Of a DNA stretch of 64,000 bases, positions 16,726 to 27,149 are shown piece after piece. A program made the position numbers and the translations under genes. Every line of letters begins with the position of its first letter. Position 1 is the first letter of the stretch. The stretch is from positions 1,984,001 through 2,048,000 of the forward strand of contig NZ_JANLNM010000001.1 of assembly GCF_024701975.1 (NCBI RefSeq), given 5' to 3'. The DNA is from Variovorax sp. ZS18.2.2. Its GTDB lineage: Bacteria; Pseudomonadota; Gammaproteobacteria; Burkholderiales; Burkholderiaceae_C. The notes below the pieces were generated by a model. The model had not been told where the DNA came from, did not search any database, and saw only the letters and a list, made by a program, of their open reading frames with translations.

Positions 16726-17753
16726 ACGCCCTCCCGCAGCCACGTCACGCGCGGCATGGAGGTCTTGTCGTCGTGCAGCAAAGCCACCTGCACGAACTTC
16801 GTGCGCGCGGTGTCGAGCACGCTCGCCACGCGGAACCAATTGCTGGTGATGCCCATGCGCATCTCGTTCAGGTCGAGCGCTGGCATTCGGAGGCGGTTGA
16901 CGAAGTCGCCGCGGTTCACGAACCATTGGCCGCGATCGCGGGCCGCCAGCAAGGCGCGGGCGCGATCGAGCGACAGCCCCGGCACGCCGGCGGCGATGAG
17001 TTCGGCGCTCGCTGTGTTCGCGTTGATCCAGGTGCGCTGGGGCAGCACGGTCACGAAAGGCGCAAGCCGGGCGAGCATCGCCGGGTCCATGCCAGGCACG
17101 GCCAGCAGGTCTTCCACAACGCGCGGTCGCGGGGCCGTTGGAGCGCGTGGCAGTTCGGCCGGCAGGCCGAGCGCGGCAGCCGCCTTGGCGGCCCGCGTGC
17201 GAACTTCTTGCGTCACGTCGCCCGGCGCCTGCGATTCCGCATCGCCCAGGCTCAGGATGACGCGGCGCATGATCGCCTGCGCCTGCCGCGGCGGCACACC
17301 CACCGTTGCGCAGAGCCGTGTGAACACCTCGACCTCCGCCGGATCGACACCCACCGCATCCACCAGGTTGCGCAGGTTGAACTTGCCCTGCTCGTCGGTG
17401 ATCTCGCTCACGAGGCGCCCGCCGTCGGCGGCCACCTGGCCCGAGGCCTGCCGCGCGAAGGGCTGGTTCCACAGGCCGTCCAGACGGGTGGTCACATCTC
17501 GCAGCGCTTCCGCGCGCAGCACGCGCTGCGCCTCGCCGATTTCGCCTCGCAGCAGCCAGCGCGCTTGCACGCGCGACTGGTCGCCCTGCGTGGTGCGGAT
17601 GAAGGCCGATTGCCGGCCCAGCAGGCCCGCGGCCAGCGCGGCGATGACGGCGACGATCAGCAGCGCGCTGACCACGGCCATGCCGCGCTGGCGCGCATGA
17701 ATGTCGTGAATGGAAGCAAAGGCGCGGACGGGCTGGCCCGCCCTGATGCCCAT
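16722..17753 (-). CDS. gspK: Type II secretion minor pseudopilin GspK
   Basis: About 343 residues from ATG 17753. The prepilin leader ends in RQRG, then MAVVSALLIVAVIAALAAGL, the N-terminal helix of a GspK-type pseudopilin; position +5 is not the usual Glu, as is normal for GspK. The body has the two SAM-like segments of the family (INANTASAELIAAGVPGLS and GDFVNRLRM). GspK caps the pseudopilus tip together with GspI and GspJ, neither of which is encoded here. The true start could be a few codons downstream. Confidence 0.88.
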   Translation of the reverse strand: MGIRAGQPVRAFASIHDIHARQRGMAVVSALLIVAVIAALAAGLLGRQSAFIRTTQGDQSRVQARWLLRGEIGEAQRVLRAEALRDVTTRLDGLWNQPFARQASGQVAADGGRLVSEITDEQGKFNLRNLVDAVGVDPAEVEVFTRLCATVGVPPRQAQAIMRRVILSLGDAESQAPGDVTQEVRTRAAKAAAALGLPAELPRAPTAPRPRVVEDLLAVPGMDPAMLARLAPFVTVLPQRTWINANTASAELIAAGVPGLSLDRARALLAARDRGQWFVNRGDFVNRLRMPALDLNEMRMGITSNWFRVASVLDTARTKFVQVALLHDDKTSMPRVTWLREGV

Positions 17754-17781
17754 CGGTGCGTGCACGTTCGTGGTCCGTGCG

Positions 17782-18231
17782 CTACCAGGAGCCGACGTCT
17801 GCGTTGGCTTTCTCTCCGCCGGGTTCACCGTCGGCGCCCAGCGAGAACACATCGACCTCGCCGTGGGTGCCGGGGTTCAGGTACTGGTAGGCGTTGCCCC
17901 ACGGGTCCTGCGGCAGGCGCTCGAGGTAGGTGCGCCAGTTGGTGGGCACCTTGCCGGTGGTGGGCTTCTCCACCAGCGAGCGCAGGCCTTGCGTCGAGCT
18001 GGGGTAGGCGCCGTTGTCCAGGCGATAGAGCTTCAGCCCCTGCATGATCGCGGCCACGTCCTGCCGCGCCGCGGTGGCGCGCGCCTGGTCGGGGCGGTCC
18101 ATCAGGCTGGGTACGATCAGCGCGGCGAGCACGCCGATGATGACGAGCACGACCATCAGTTCGATGAGGGTGAAGCCGCGCGGTTGCACGGGGTGCCGGC
18201 TTGCGTTGCTGCGGGCGGAACGTGCGGCCAT
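17782..18231 (-). CDS. gspG: Type II secretion major pseudopilin GspG
   Basis: 149 residues. The prepilin cleavage site RGFTLIELMVVLVIIGVLAAL has Glu at mature +5. The GspG-specific C-terminal part includes YRLDNGAYPSSTQGL, DPWGNAYQYLNPG, and the Asp-rich calcium loop FSLGADGEPGG. It builds the periplasmic pseudopilus. It is the first gene of the operon; the start has GGGAG 7 nt upstream, and the promoter should lie at 18235-18345. There is no gspC before it. Confidence 0.95.
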   Translation of the reverse strand: MAARSARSNASRHPVQPRGFTLIELMVVLVIIGVLAALIVPSLMDRPDQARATAARQDVAAIMQGLKLYRLDNGAYPSSTQGLRSLVEKPTTGKVPTNWRTYLERLPQDPWGNAYQYLNPGTHGEVDVFSLGADGEPGGEKANADVGSW

Positions 18232-18323
18232 CTTTCACTCCCAGGACAAGGTACGTCGATTGCGGTCAAGCCACGGATCGTGGCAGGAGCGCATGTCAGT
18301 CCGATGGAAAATCCTCGGGAGTC

Positions 18324-18339
18324 GGCCGGGCGCCCGGCC
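18324..18339. other. 16-bp perfect palindrome after the GFA gene
   Basis: ggccgggcgcccggcc lies 6 nt past the stop of the GFA gene and upstream of gspG. It could fold as a stem with a GCGC loop, but no T-run follows directly. It may be a weak terminator or a binding site for the gsp promoter region. Confidence 0.35.
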
Positions 18340-18344
18340 CGGTT

Positions 18345-18749
18345 TCAGAGGTAGCGCACCTCGGCAGGCGCCTCGAACCAGTTGTTGTTGCGCCCATCCA
18401 TGTGGCGCACCGGTGCAGTCGAAAGTTCTTCCAGCGTCGCGTCGTCGAGGCACGTCACGTTCACACTGACGTAGGCGCCGCCGATCTCGGGCACGTTGCC
18501 GCGCCCGAACGACTTGATGCCGCAGGTCTTGCAGAACAGATGCTCGGCACTGCGCGAGGCGAACTGGTAGCTCGAGAGGTCCTGCTCGCCCGAGAGCAGC
18601 GTGAAATCTTCGGGCTTGACGATCGCGCCCCAGCCGCGGGACTTCATGCAGATCGAGCAATTGCACTTGCCGGTGCCCGCGGCGAGGTCAATGAGGGCCT
18701 GGAAGCGAACCTTGCCGCAGTGGCAGCTGCCGTTGTATGTCTTCTTCAT
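18345..18749 (-). CDS. GFA (glutathione-dependent formaldehyde-activating) family protein
   Basis: 134 residues of the Mss4-like GFA fold. Zinc ligands are in CHCGKV (residues 9-13), the CNCSIC cluster and FCKTCG. The family uses glutathione adducts or binds zinc; real substrates are mostly unknown. It is transcribed divergently from the WYL regulator 81 bp away, which makes it the likely target of that regulator. Confidence 0.88.
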   Translation of the reverse strand: MKKTYNGSCHCGKVRFQALIDLAAGTGKCNCSICMKSRGWGAIVKPEDFTLLSGEQDLSSYQFASRSAEHLFCKTCGIKSFGRGNVPEIGGAYVSVNVTCLDDATLEELSTAPVRHMDGRNNNWFEAPAEVRYL

Positions 18750-18830
18750 GGTGGACGTCCTTGGATGGGTTGGAAAGAATCCAAGGCTACGACCCATTGC
18801 GGACAGATCCTGTCCTCGATCCGAGGCATC

Positions 18831-19814
18831 ATGCGGCCCATGCTGTCTGCCTCCGCACGCCTGATCCGGCTCCTTTCCCTGTTCCAGGCCCAACGTTCCT
18901 GGACGGGCGCCGGGTTGGCCGAACGCCTCGAGATCACCGAGCGCACGCTGCGCCGCGACGTCGACCGCCTGCGCAGCCTCGGCTACACGGTCGACTCGAC
19001 CTCGGGCGTGGCCGGCGGCTACCGGCTCGGTGCGGGCACCGCCCTGCCCCCGCTGCTGCTCGAAGACGAAGAGGCCATCGCGGTGGCGTTGGGCCTGGGC
19101 AATCCGAGCGACGGCAAGGGCGACATCGAGAACGCCTCGATGCGCGCCCTCGCCAAACTCGAGCAGTTGATGCCGCCGCGGTTGCGCAAGCGGCTCGACA
19201 GCATGCGCGCGTCGGTGGTGCCGCTTGCGCGCGGCAAGTCGGAAGTGCGGCTGAAGGCGGTCACGCTGTTTGCCGAAGCCTGCACCGACCGGGACGCGCT
19301 GCGCTTCGACTACCGCGACCACCACGCCAAGGCGACCGCGCGCACGGTGGAGCCACACCGCGTGGTGCAGTCGGGCCAGCGCTGGTACCTGCTCGCGTGG
19401 GACACGGCGCGCGAAGACTGGCGCACTTTTCGCCTCGACCGCATCGTGGCGCCCGTGCCGACCGGCGCACGCTTCACACCACGCAGGCTCCCGCACGGCG
19501 ATGTCGCGGCGTACATGGAGCAGGCGCTGCGCGTCTCGCCCTACCTGCACCACGCGCGCATCGTGGTGCATGCGCCTGTCAAGGCGCTCGAAGCGCACCT
19601 GGGCTGGGTGGGCGGCGTGCCGGAGGCGATCGACGAAGGCACGACGCGGATCGCGACCGCGGCCAATTCACTCGATGCGCTGGCCGTATGGCTCGGCTGC
19701 CTCGGGCACGACTTCGAGGTCGAGTCGCCGAAGGAACTGGTGGCGCACATCGCCCTGGTTGCCGGTCGGCTCGGCAAGGCAGTGGGAACTAGCGCAGCGC
19801 GAACGCCAGCGTGA
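18831..19814 (+). CDS. YafY-type transcriptional regulator (HTH + WYL)
   Basis: 327 residues from ATG 18831 (GAGG 4 nt upstream; ATG 18840 is the alternative). The DeoR-like HTH is at the N-terminus (SWTGAGLAERLEITERTLRRD). A WYL domain follows, with EPHRVVQSGQRWYLLAWD and WRTFRLDRI, and then a WCX tail. WYL domains sense small ligands and switch the HTH. It is divergent from the GFA gene and probably controls it. The 3' end overlaps the convergent small membrane gene by 26 bp. Confidence 0.9.
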   Translation: MRPMLSASARLIRLLSLFQAQRSWTGAGLAERLEITERTLRRDVDRLRSLGYTVDSTSGVAGGYRLGAGTALPPLLLEDEEAIAVALGLGNPSDGKGDIENASMRALAKLEQLMPPRLRKRLDSMRASVVPLARGKSEVRLKAVTLFAEACTDRDALRFDYRDHHAKATARTVEPHRVVQSGQRWYLLAWDTAREDWRTFRLDRIVAPVPTGARFTPRRLPHGDVAAYMEQALRVSPYLHHARIVVHAPVKALEAHLGWVGGVPEAIDEGTTRIATAANSLDALAVWLGCLGHDFEVESPKELVAHIALVAGRLGKAVGTSAARTPA

Positions 19815-20130
19815 CCGCGCCCAGCGCCAGCAGTCCGAGGCCGGCAATGAACACCATCTCGCCCCAGGCCTCCAGCCGCACGCCCGAGCGGCGAGAACGC
19901 ATCGAGATGAAAGACAGCAACGCGCTGGCCAGGAAGACCAGCGCGTCGATGGCGAGGAGCCTGTCGATCAAAAGCCGCATGTCGTCGCGCGGCCCGAGAT
20001 GGCCGATCGACATGACCGTCATGCACACGCCGATCATCGTGGCCGACGTGGGCAGGATGTGCGCGGAGAGGCTGTTGGCCGCCGCGCGCTCCTGAACCAC
20101 CACGAGGGGCAGGTTGCCTGGCGGCTTCAT
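19789..20130 (-). CDS. Small integral membrane protein of unknown function
   Basis: 113 residues with three predicted helices: about 30-45, 55-75 (LLAIDALVFLASALLSFISM) and 90-112 (MVFIAGLGLLALGAVTLAFAL). I do not recognise a family. It lies between the WYL regulator and the protease gene, whose stop it follows by 17 nt counting from its start. It could be co-transcribed with the protease. Confidence 0.6.
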   Translation of the reverse strand: MKPPGNLPLVVVQERAAANSLSAHILPTSATMIGVCMTVMSIGHLGPRDDMRLLIDRLLAIDALVFLASALLSFISMRSRRSGVRLEAWGEMVFIAGLGLLALGAVTLAFALR

Positions 20131-20147
20131 CCGCTTGCGCCCTACCG

Positions 20148-21629
20148 TCAGCCGATGCGGACCGGCACGAAGATCTTGTCTTCGCCGCGCTGGATGAGGA
20201 GCGCCACCGACTTGTTGGTCGCCTTCGCTACCACCTCGCGCACCTGCTCCAGGCTCTGTGCCGGCGTGCCGTTGATGGCCAGCAGCACGTCGCCGGCCTG
20301 AACGCCAGCCTGCGCCGAGGGGCCGGCTGCGTCCTCGATCAGAAGACCGGTATCGACACCCGCTTCACGCTTCTCCTGCGGCTGCAGGGGGCGCAGCGCC
20401 AGACCCAGCTTGCCCTGGCCCGCGCCGGTGTCGGCCTTCGCGACCTGGGCCGGCTTGTCGCTGGCATCGCCGAGCTTGGCCTGCAGCTCCTGGCGTTCGC
20501 CCTGGCGCCACACTTCGAGCGAGACCTTCTTGCCCGGCGCCTGCTGGCCGATCACCGCGGGCAGGTCGCCCGAAGAGACGATGGCCTGGCCATCGACCTT
20601 GCGGATCACGTCGCCCGCCTTGAGGCCCGCCTTGTCGCCGGGGCCGCCCTTCTCGATGTTCGAGACCAGCGCGCCTTCGGGCTTGTCGAGCTTGAAGGAA
20701 TCGGCGAAGGCCTGGTTCACCTCCTGCACCGCGACGCCCAGGCGTGCATGCGAGGCCTTGCCGGTCGCGACGATCTGGTCCTTCACCTGCACGGCGACGT
20801 CGATCGGGATCGCGAACGACACGCCCTGGTAGCCGCCGCTGCGGCTGTAGATCTGCGAGTTGATGCCGACCACCTCGCCACGCGTGTTGAGCAGCGGACC
20901 GCCGGAGTTACCGGGGTTCACGGCCACGTCGGTCTGGATGAAGGGCACGTAGCTGTCGTCGGGCAGCGAGCGGCCCTTGGCGCTCACGACGCCGGCCGTC
21001 ACCGTGTTCTCGAAGCCGAAGGGCGAGCCGATGGCCAGCACCCATTCGCCGACCTTCAGGTCCTTGGTGTTGCCCAGAGCGAGCACCGGCAAGTTCTTCG
21101 CGTCGATCTTGAGCACGGCGATGTCGGTCTTGGCATCGGCGCCGAGCACCTTGGCGCGGTATTCGCGGCGGTCGGTCAGCTTGACGGTGACTTCCTTCGC
21201 GTCCTTCACGACGTGGGCGTTGGTGATGATGATGCCGCTCGGGTCGACGATGAAGCCCGAGCCCTGCGCGCGCACCGGCACTTCGCGTTGTTGCTGTTGC
21301 TGGCCGCGCGGGCCCATCTGGCCCTGGAAGCGGCGGAAGAACTGGAACATCGGGTCGTCGGGGTCGATGCCCTGGATCTCGGCCGCGGCTTCGTCGTCCG
21401 ACGCCTTCATGGTGCCGGTCACGCTGATGTTGACCACGGCGGGGCCGTCGCGCGAGGTGATGGTGGAGAAGTCGGGCAGCGTCACCATCGCGGGAGCTGC
21501 GGCGATGGGGGTGGCGTTGGTTGGGGCGCTCACGGCGCTGGTGTAGGCGCCGGCACCGATGGCGCCGATCACGCCGGCGCTTGCCAGGGCGATCACCAGG
21601 GCGCGGGGGGAAGTCAGGCGGGTGTTCAT
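20148..21629 (-). CDS. Do-type periplasmic serine endoprotease (DegP/MucD family)
   Basis: 493 residues from ATG 21629 (AAGGA about 8 nt upstream). An N-terminal signal anchor is followed by a trypsin-like domain with the triad in TNAHVV (His), DIAVLK (Asp) and GNSGGP (Ser). A Gln-rich loop (GQQQQQREV) lies before the first of these. Two PDZ domains follow (ARLGVAVQEV ... and the C-terminal LLIEDAAGPSAQAGVQ). It degrades or refolds misfolded envelope proteins. It is downstream of an OmpR-type two-component pair in the same direction, separated from it by an inverted repeat. Confidence 0.93.
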   Translation of the reverse strand: MNTRLTSPRALVIALASAGVIGAIGAGAYTSAVSAPTNATPIAAAPAMVTLPDFSTITSRDGPAVVNISVTGTMKASDDEAAAEIQGIDPDDPMFQFFRRFQGQMGPRGQQQQQREVPVRAQGSGFIVDPSGIIITNAHVVKDAKEVTVKLTDRREYRAKVLGADAKTDIAVLKIDAKNLPVLALGNTKDLKVGEWVLAIGSPFGFENTVTAGVVSAKGRSLPDDSYVPFIQTDVAVNPGNSGGPLLNTRGEVVGINSQIYSRSGGYQGVSFAIPIDVAVQVKDQIVATGKASHARLGVAVQEVNQAFADSFKLDKPEGALVSNIEKGGPGDKAGLKAGDVIRKVDGQAIVSSGDLPAVIGQQAPGKKVSLEVWRQGERQELQAKLGDASDKPAQVAKADTGAGQGKLGLALRPLQPQEKREAGVDTGLLIEDAAGPSAQAGVQAGDVLLAINGTPAQSLEQVREVVAKATNKSVALLIQRGEDKIFVPVRIG

Positions 21630-21724
21630 GGGTCGGTTCCTTTCAATTGCGTATGGACGCAAAACACGATGAAAGGAATGTCGTTGCGCTGACTTAAGCG
21701 CGGCTTAAACGGTCTCGGGATTTA

Positions 21725-21838
21725 CTCCCTCTCCCTCTGGGAGAGGGTTGGGGTGAGGGCATCGGCCTCACCCCAGCTGCCGCGCTTCATCGGCGGCACA
21801 GTGCCCTCACCCCAGCCCTCTCCCAGAGGGAGAGGGAG
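21725..21838. repeat. Inverted pair of 37-bp REP-like elements
   Basis: Two 37-bp arms (21725-21761 and 21802-21838) are reverse complements with one mismatch. Each carries an inner perfect palindrome CCCTCTCCC-AGA-GGGAGAGGG. The 40-bp spacer separates them. The right arm contains the stop codon and last codons of the histidine kinase. This is typical of REP doublets found between genes in proteobacteria; it can act as an mRNA barrier or terminator. Confidence 0.85.
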
Positions 21839-23159
21839 AGGGAGCGAAGACGACCCGCACGCGCAGCCCGCCGAGGCTGGGGGACTTTTCCAGCGCCACC
21901 GTGGCACCGTGCAGCTCCGCAATCGACTTGACGATGGCCAACCCCAGCCCGCTGCCTGGCGCCTGCGGTTCGCCCGAGCGGTAGAAGCGGTCGAGCACGC
22001 GCTCGCGCTCCGCTTCGGGCAGCCCCGGGCCGCTGTCGTCCACGCTCAGTTCGACCGCATCGCCCAGCTTCGCGATACCGATGTCAACGCGCCCCTCTTC
22101 GGGCGTGTACTTGACCGCGTTGTCCAGCAGGTTGCGCAGCATCATGCGCAGCGCCTCGGGCTGGCCCTCGACGACCGCCGCATCGGCATGCGCGACGCCG
22201 ATGTCGATGCGCCGCGCCTGCGCGCCCGCCACGGCATCCGAGATCGCGAGGCGTGCCACCTCGGCCAGATCGACTGGTTCCGGCTTCGCGCCGGCCGCCA
22301 TGCTGGCTTCGTGCCGGGCCAGCGCGAGCATCTGCTCGACCAGCCGCGTCGAACGGTCGATGCCTGCGACCAGCCGGCTCACCGCGATATCGCGTGCCGC
22401 ATCGTCGGGCGCGCGCTGCAGGCCCTGCACCTGCAGCTTCAATGCCGCGAGCGGCGAGCGCAGCTCGTGCGCGGCATCGGCGACGAAGTGCTTCTGCGCA
22501 TCGAAGGCATGGCGCACGCGGCCGAACAGGAGGTTGAGTTCCTGCACCAGCGGGCGCACCTCTTCGGGCAGGCCCTCTTCGCTCACCGGAGAAAGATCGT
22601 CGGCCTGGCGCGAGGCCACCTGCTTTCTCACGCGGGCCACCGGCGCGAGCGAACGGCTCACCACCCACCACACGACCAGCATCAGGAGCGGCGCCATCAG
22701 CGCCACCGGCGCGATGGTGCGCAGCGCCAGCGTGCCGGCCATGCTGCGCCGCGCCGCCATGTCCTGCGCCACCTGGATCACGAGGCCACGCGTCTGCATA
22801 GAGAACACGCGGTAGGTGGTGCCGCGCGCACGCACGTCGGCAAAGCCCAGCACCGCGAGCTGCGGCAGCGCCGCCTGGTCGGCGGATTCGAAGACGCGCA
22901 CGCCATCGGTGGTCCACACCTGCACCACGAAGTCGAAGTTCTGCTCGCCGCCGCCGATGCCGCCGACCGCCGCGCTGGGCGGCAGGCCCGAGCGCAGCGA
23001 CATCGCCATCTGCTGCATGTGGTAGTCGAAGATGTCGTCGGCCTCGTGCAGCACCGTGCGGTAGGCGACAAGCGCCTGCGCGCCCGCGGCCAGCACGATG
23101 GCGGCGAGCAGGAACCACAGCAGGCGCGCGCGCAGCGATCCGGTCAGGCTCCGCGTCAT
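21807..23159 (-). CDS. Sensor histidine kinase (QseC/BasS-like)
   Basis: 450 residues. Membrane helices at about 11-33 and 150-168 flank a periplasmic sensor region of about 115 residues. HAMP follows, then the HisKA box HELRSPL with phospho-acceptor His231, the N box NLLDNAVKYT, and G boxes DDSGPGL and GSGLGLAI. The last 11 residues (PSPSPSGRGLG) are encoded by the REP-like element and are unlikely to be functional. The start overlaps the response-regulator stop (ATGA). Confidence 0.93.
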   Translation of the reverse strand: MTRSLTGSLRARLLWFLLAAIVLAAGAQALVAYRTVLHEADDIFDYHMQQMAMSLRSGLPPSAAVGGIGGGEQNFDFVVQVWTTDGVRVFESADQAALPQLAVLGFADVRARGTTYRVFSMQTRGLVIQVAQDMAARRSMAGTLALRTIAPVALMAPLLMLVVWWVVSRSLAPVARVRKQVASRQADDLSPVSEEGLPEEVRPLVQELNLLFGRVRHAFDAQKHFVADAAHELRSPLAALKLQVQGLQRAPDDAARDIAVSRLVAGIDRSTRLVEQMLALARHEASMAAGAKPEPVDLAEVARLAISDAVAGAQARRIDIGVAHADAAVVEGQPEALRMMLRNLLDNAVKYTPEEGRVDIGIAKLGDAVELSVDDSGPGLPEAERERVLDRFYRSGEPQAPGSGLGLAIVKSIAELHGATVALEKSPSLGGLRVRVVFAPSPSPSGRGLG

Positions 23160-23815
23160 ACCTTCGGCACCATGTAGCCCACTCCACGCACGTTGCGGAT
23201 GAATTCAGCGCCCAACTTTTTCCGAAGGCCGTGCACATAGACCTCGACCGCGTTGCTGCTGATCTCGTCCTTCCAGCTGTAGAGCTTTTCCTCGAGCTGG
23301 GCGCGCGAGAGCACCATGCCCGGCCGCGCCAGCAGCGGCTCGAGTACCGCCCATTCGCGCGCCGACAGCACCACCGGCTGGCCGGCCACCGTGACTTCGC
23401 GCGTGGCGGGGTTGATGCTCACGCCCATGTGCTCGTACACCGGCTCGGCGCGCCCGGCCGCGCGGCGCAGCAAGGCGCGGATGCGGGCCAGCAGTTCGTC
23501 GAGGTCGTAGGGCTTGAGCACGTAGTCGTCGGCGCCGGCATCGAGCCCTTCGATGCGCTGCTGCACCGAGTCGCGCGCGGTGGCGATCAGCACCGGCATG
23601 CGCTGCTTGCGGGCGCGCAGGCTGCGCAGCACTTCGAGGCCATCGCGGCGCGGCACGCCCAGGTCGAGCAGCACCAGGTCGTACTGCTGGGTGCGCAGGG
23701 CCGACTCGGCGGCCTCGCCGTCTTTCACCCAGTCCACCGCGTATTGCTCGGCGCGCAGCAGGTCGAGCACGGCCTCGCCGATCATCACGTCGTCTTCGAG
23801 AAGCAGGAGTCGCAT
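23156..23815 (-). CDS. OmpR-family response regulator
   Basis: 219 residues. The receiver domain has acidic residues Glu7-Asp9, phospho-acceptor Asp51 (VLLDLGVPRRDG) and Lys101 (LKPYDLDEL). The C-terminal winged helix is of OmpR type (SSNAVEVYVHGLRKKLG, then IRNVRGVGYM). Closest in style to QseB/BasR/TctD. It is the first gene of the pair with the kinase, and the envelope protease downstream is a plausible target. Confidence 0.95.
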   Translation of the reverse strand: MRLLLLEDDVMIGEAVLDLLRAEQYAVDWVKDGEAAESALRTQQYDLVLLDLGVPRRDGLEVLRSLRARKQRMPVLIATARDSVQQRIEGLDAGADDYVLKPYDLDELLARIRALLRRAAGRAEPVYEHMGVSINPATREVTVAGQPVVLSAREWAVLEPLLARPGMVLSRAQLEEKLYSWKDEISSNAVEVYVHGLRKKLGAEFIRNVRGVGYMVPKV

Positions 23816-23874
23816 GGTTGTATTCCGTTCTACGGTCTGCAGGATTCGAGGCAGCGGCCTTGGCGAAGTTCAGT

Positions 23875-24645
23875 TCAGAGCAACGAGCGGACTTCGCGCG
23901 CCGCTTCGAACAGCAGCGGCAGCATCTCGCGTTGCAGCGCTTCTTCCTGGTAGCGCGTGCCCGACAGCACCACATTGAGCGCAGCCACCGTGTGGCCCTG
24001 CATGTCGCGCAGCGGCACCGCGAGCGCCTGCACGCCGAGTTCGTGCTCCTCGCTGGCAAAACAATAGTCGTCCTTGCGCGTGCGGGCAATCAGCTGGCGC
24101 AGGCCCCGTGCCTGCGTGACGGTGTGCGGCGTCAGTCGCGCGAGATGCCGGCCCTTGAGCCATTGCGTGAGCTGGGTGGAGGCCATGGCCGCGAGCAGCA
24201 CGCGGCCGGTGGAGGTCGCATGCGCCGGCAGCCGCGCGCCCAGGTGCAGGCCGTAGGCCAGCACGCGCGTCGGCGTGCCGTAGCTGCCGCTGCGCGCGAC
24301 GATGACCACCTCCTCGCCATCGAGCACCACGGCGGAGAACGATTCACCGGTCTGCGCCGCGAGGCGGTTGAGCGTGGGCTGCAGCGCACGCGGCAGGCGC
24401 GACGAGGCAAGGTAGCTGCCCGAGAAACGCAGCACCTTGGGCGCCATCCAGAAATAGCTGCCGTCGGTCTCCAGGTAGCCCAAGTGGGCGAGCGTGAGCA
24501 GGTGGCGGCGGGCGGCGGCGCGCGTGAGGCCGGCGCGTTCCGCAGCCAGCGTGGCATTGAGGCGCTGGCGCTCGGTGTCGAAGCTTTCGAGCACCGCCAT
24601 TCCCTTGGCGATGCCCTCGATGAAATCGGCCTTGGCGATGGTCAT
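23875..24645 (-). CDS. pobR: IclR-family regulator, likely PobR for 4-hydroxybenzoate
   Basis: 256 residues from ATG 24645. The N-terminal winged HTH is FIEGIAKGMAVLESF ... LTRAAARRHLLTLAHLGYL, with an IclR effector domain to the end (SGESF-like SFSAVVLDGEEVV, then HATSTGRVLLAAM). This is the PcaR/PobR branch of IclR. It lies back to back with pobA, 132 bp away, so it most probably activates pobA in response to 4-hydroxybenzoate. The symbol is given on context. Confidence 0.85.
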   Translation of the reverse strand: MTIAKADFIEGIAKGMAVLESFDTERQRLNATLAAERAGLTRAAARRHLLTLAHLGYLETDGSYFWMAPKVLRFSGSYLASSRLPRALQPTLNRLAAQTGESFSAVVLDGEEVVIVARSGSYGTPTRVLAYGLHLGARLPAHATSTGRVLLAAMASTQLTQWLKGRHLARLTPHTVTQARGLRQLIARTRKDDYCFASEEHELGVQALAVPLRDMQGHTVAALNVVLSGTRYQEEALQREMLPLLFEAAREVRSLL

Positions 24646-24666
24646 TCGGGTCTCAACTTGAAGTGT

Positions 24667-26365
<1,699 letters not shown>

Positions 26366-26366
<1 letters not shown>

Positions 26367-26767
26367 CAGCGTTGTGTCTCCAGCGTCTTCTTCATCGCCT
26401 CGCCGCCCTTCATCATCATCGGCTCGACGTAGGCGGCGAACTCGTCGGGCAGCACGTCGGTGATCCACACGAAGCGCGAGCGCCCTTCGCCGAGCGCGAA
26501 CACCTGGGCCGAAGCCTGGTGGTGGCTGGCCTTGCCATCGGTGACGGTGTAGGCGAGGCGGCGGTTCGCCTCGTCGATGCCCACCAGCAGTTCGCGCGCG
26601 ACGAGCCCGTTGGCAAAGCTCACGATGCGGGCGCCCTGCCCGTCCAGCTTGCAGTCCGTGAGGAAGCCGGGTGCGAGGCGTGTGTGCACGGCGCCGAAGT
26701 CGCGCAGCGCATCCCACACCTGCGCCGCGTCGGCTTCGACGGTGAATTCCTTGTAGATCGTGGCCAT
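26366..26767 (-). CDS. SRPBCC-family (polyketide cyclase-like) protein
   Basis: 133 residues with the START/SRPBCC fold: TIYKEFTVEADAAQVWDAL at the N-terminus and a long C-terminal helix (FAAYVEPMMMKGGEAMKKTL). These proteins bind hydrophobic ligands; the activity cannot be named. It lies 22 nt after the VOC gene and overlaps the NTF2-like gene by one base. Confidence 0.82.
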
Positions 26768-26789
26768 GGTGCTTTTTCCTTTTCGCGCC

Positions 26790-27149
26790 TCAGGGACAGA
26801 CCGCCTCGACGTTGTTGCCGTCGGGGTCGATCAGGAAGGCCGCGTAGTAGGTCGGGCTGTAGTCGCCGCGCGGACCGGCGCCGCCGTTGTCGGTGCCACC
26901 GGCCTTCAGGCCCGCCTCGTGGAAGGCCGCGACGGCCTTGTGATCGGGTGCGCGGAACGCGAGGTGTGTGCCCGGTCCCTTCGCGCCCTTGGCCGCGTAC
27001 AGCCACAGGGCGGGCGCGTCGGCCGGGCCGATGCCGGCATAGCTGTCGTCGTGGCTGCCCAGTACGTGGCCGAGCGGTGCGAGTGCGGCTTCGTAGAAGC
27101 GTCGGCTCGCGGCGAGGTCTTTGACTTTCAGTCCGATGTGGTCGTACAT
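26790..27149 (-). CDS. VOC-family (glyoxalase-like) protein
   Basis: 119 residues with two beta-alpha-beta-beta-beta repeats. It starts [20 protein letters not shown] and ends in [13 protein letters not shown] His near the start and a Glu in the last strand fit the metal-ligand pattern. Possible dioxygenase, isomerase or resistance protein. Its start lies 22 bp inside the end of the araC-like gene. Confidence 0.85.
   Translation of the reverse strand: MYDHIGLKVKDLAASRRFYEAALAPLGHVLGSHDDSYAGIGPADAPALWLYAAKGAKGPGTHLAFRAPDHKAVAAFHEAGLKAGGTDNGGAGPRGDYSPTYYAAFLIDPDGNNVEAVCP

Noticed and set aside
18240..18345. Search for a PhoB box before gspG.
   Set aside because: CTGACAT is followed by a poor second half-site, so the match is too weak.
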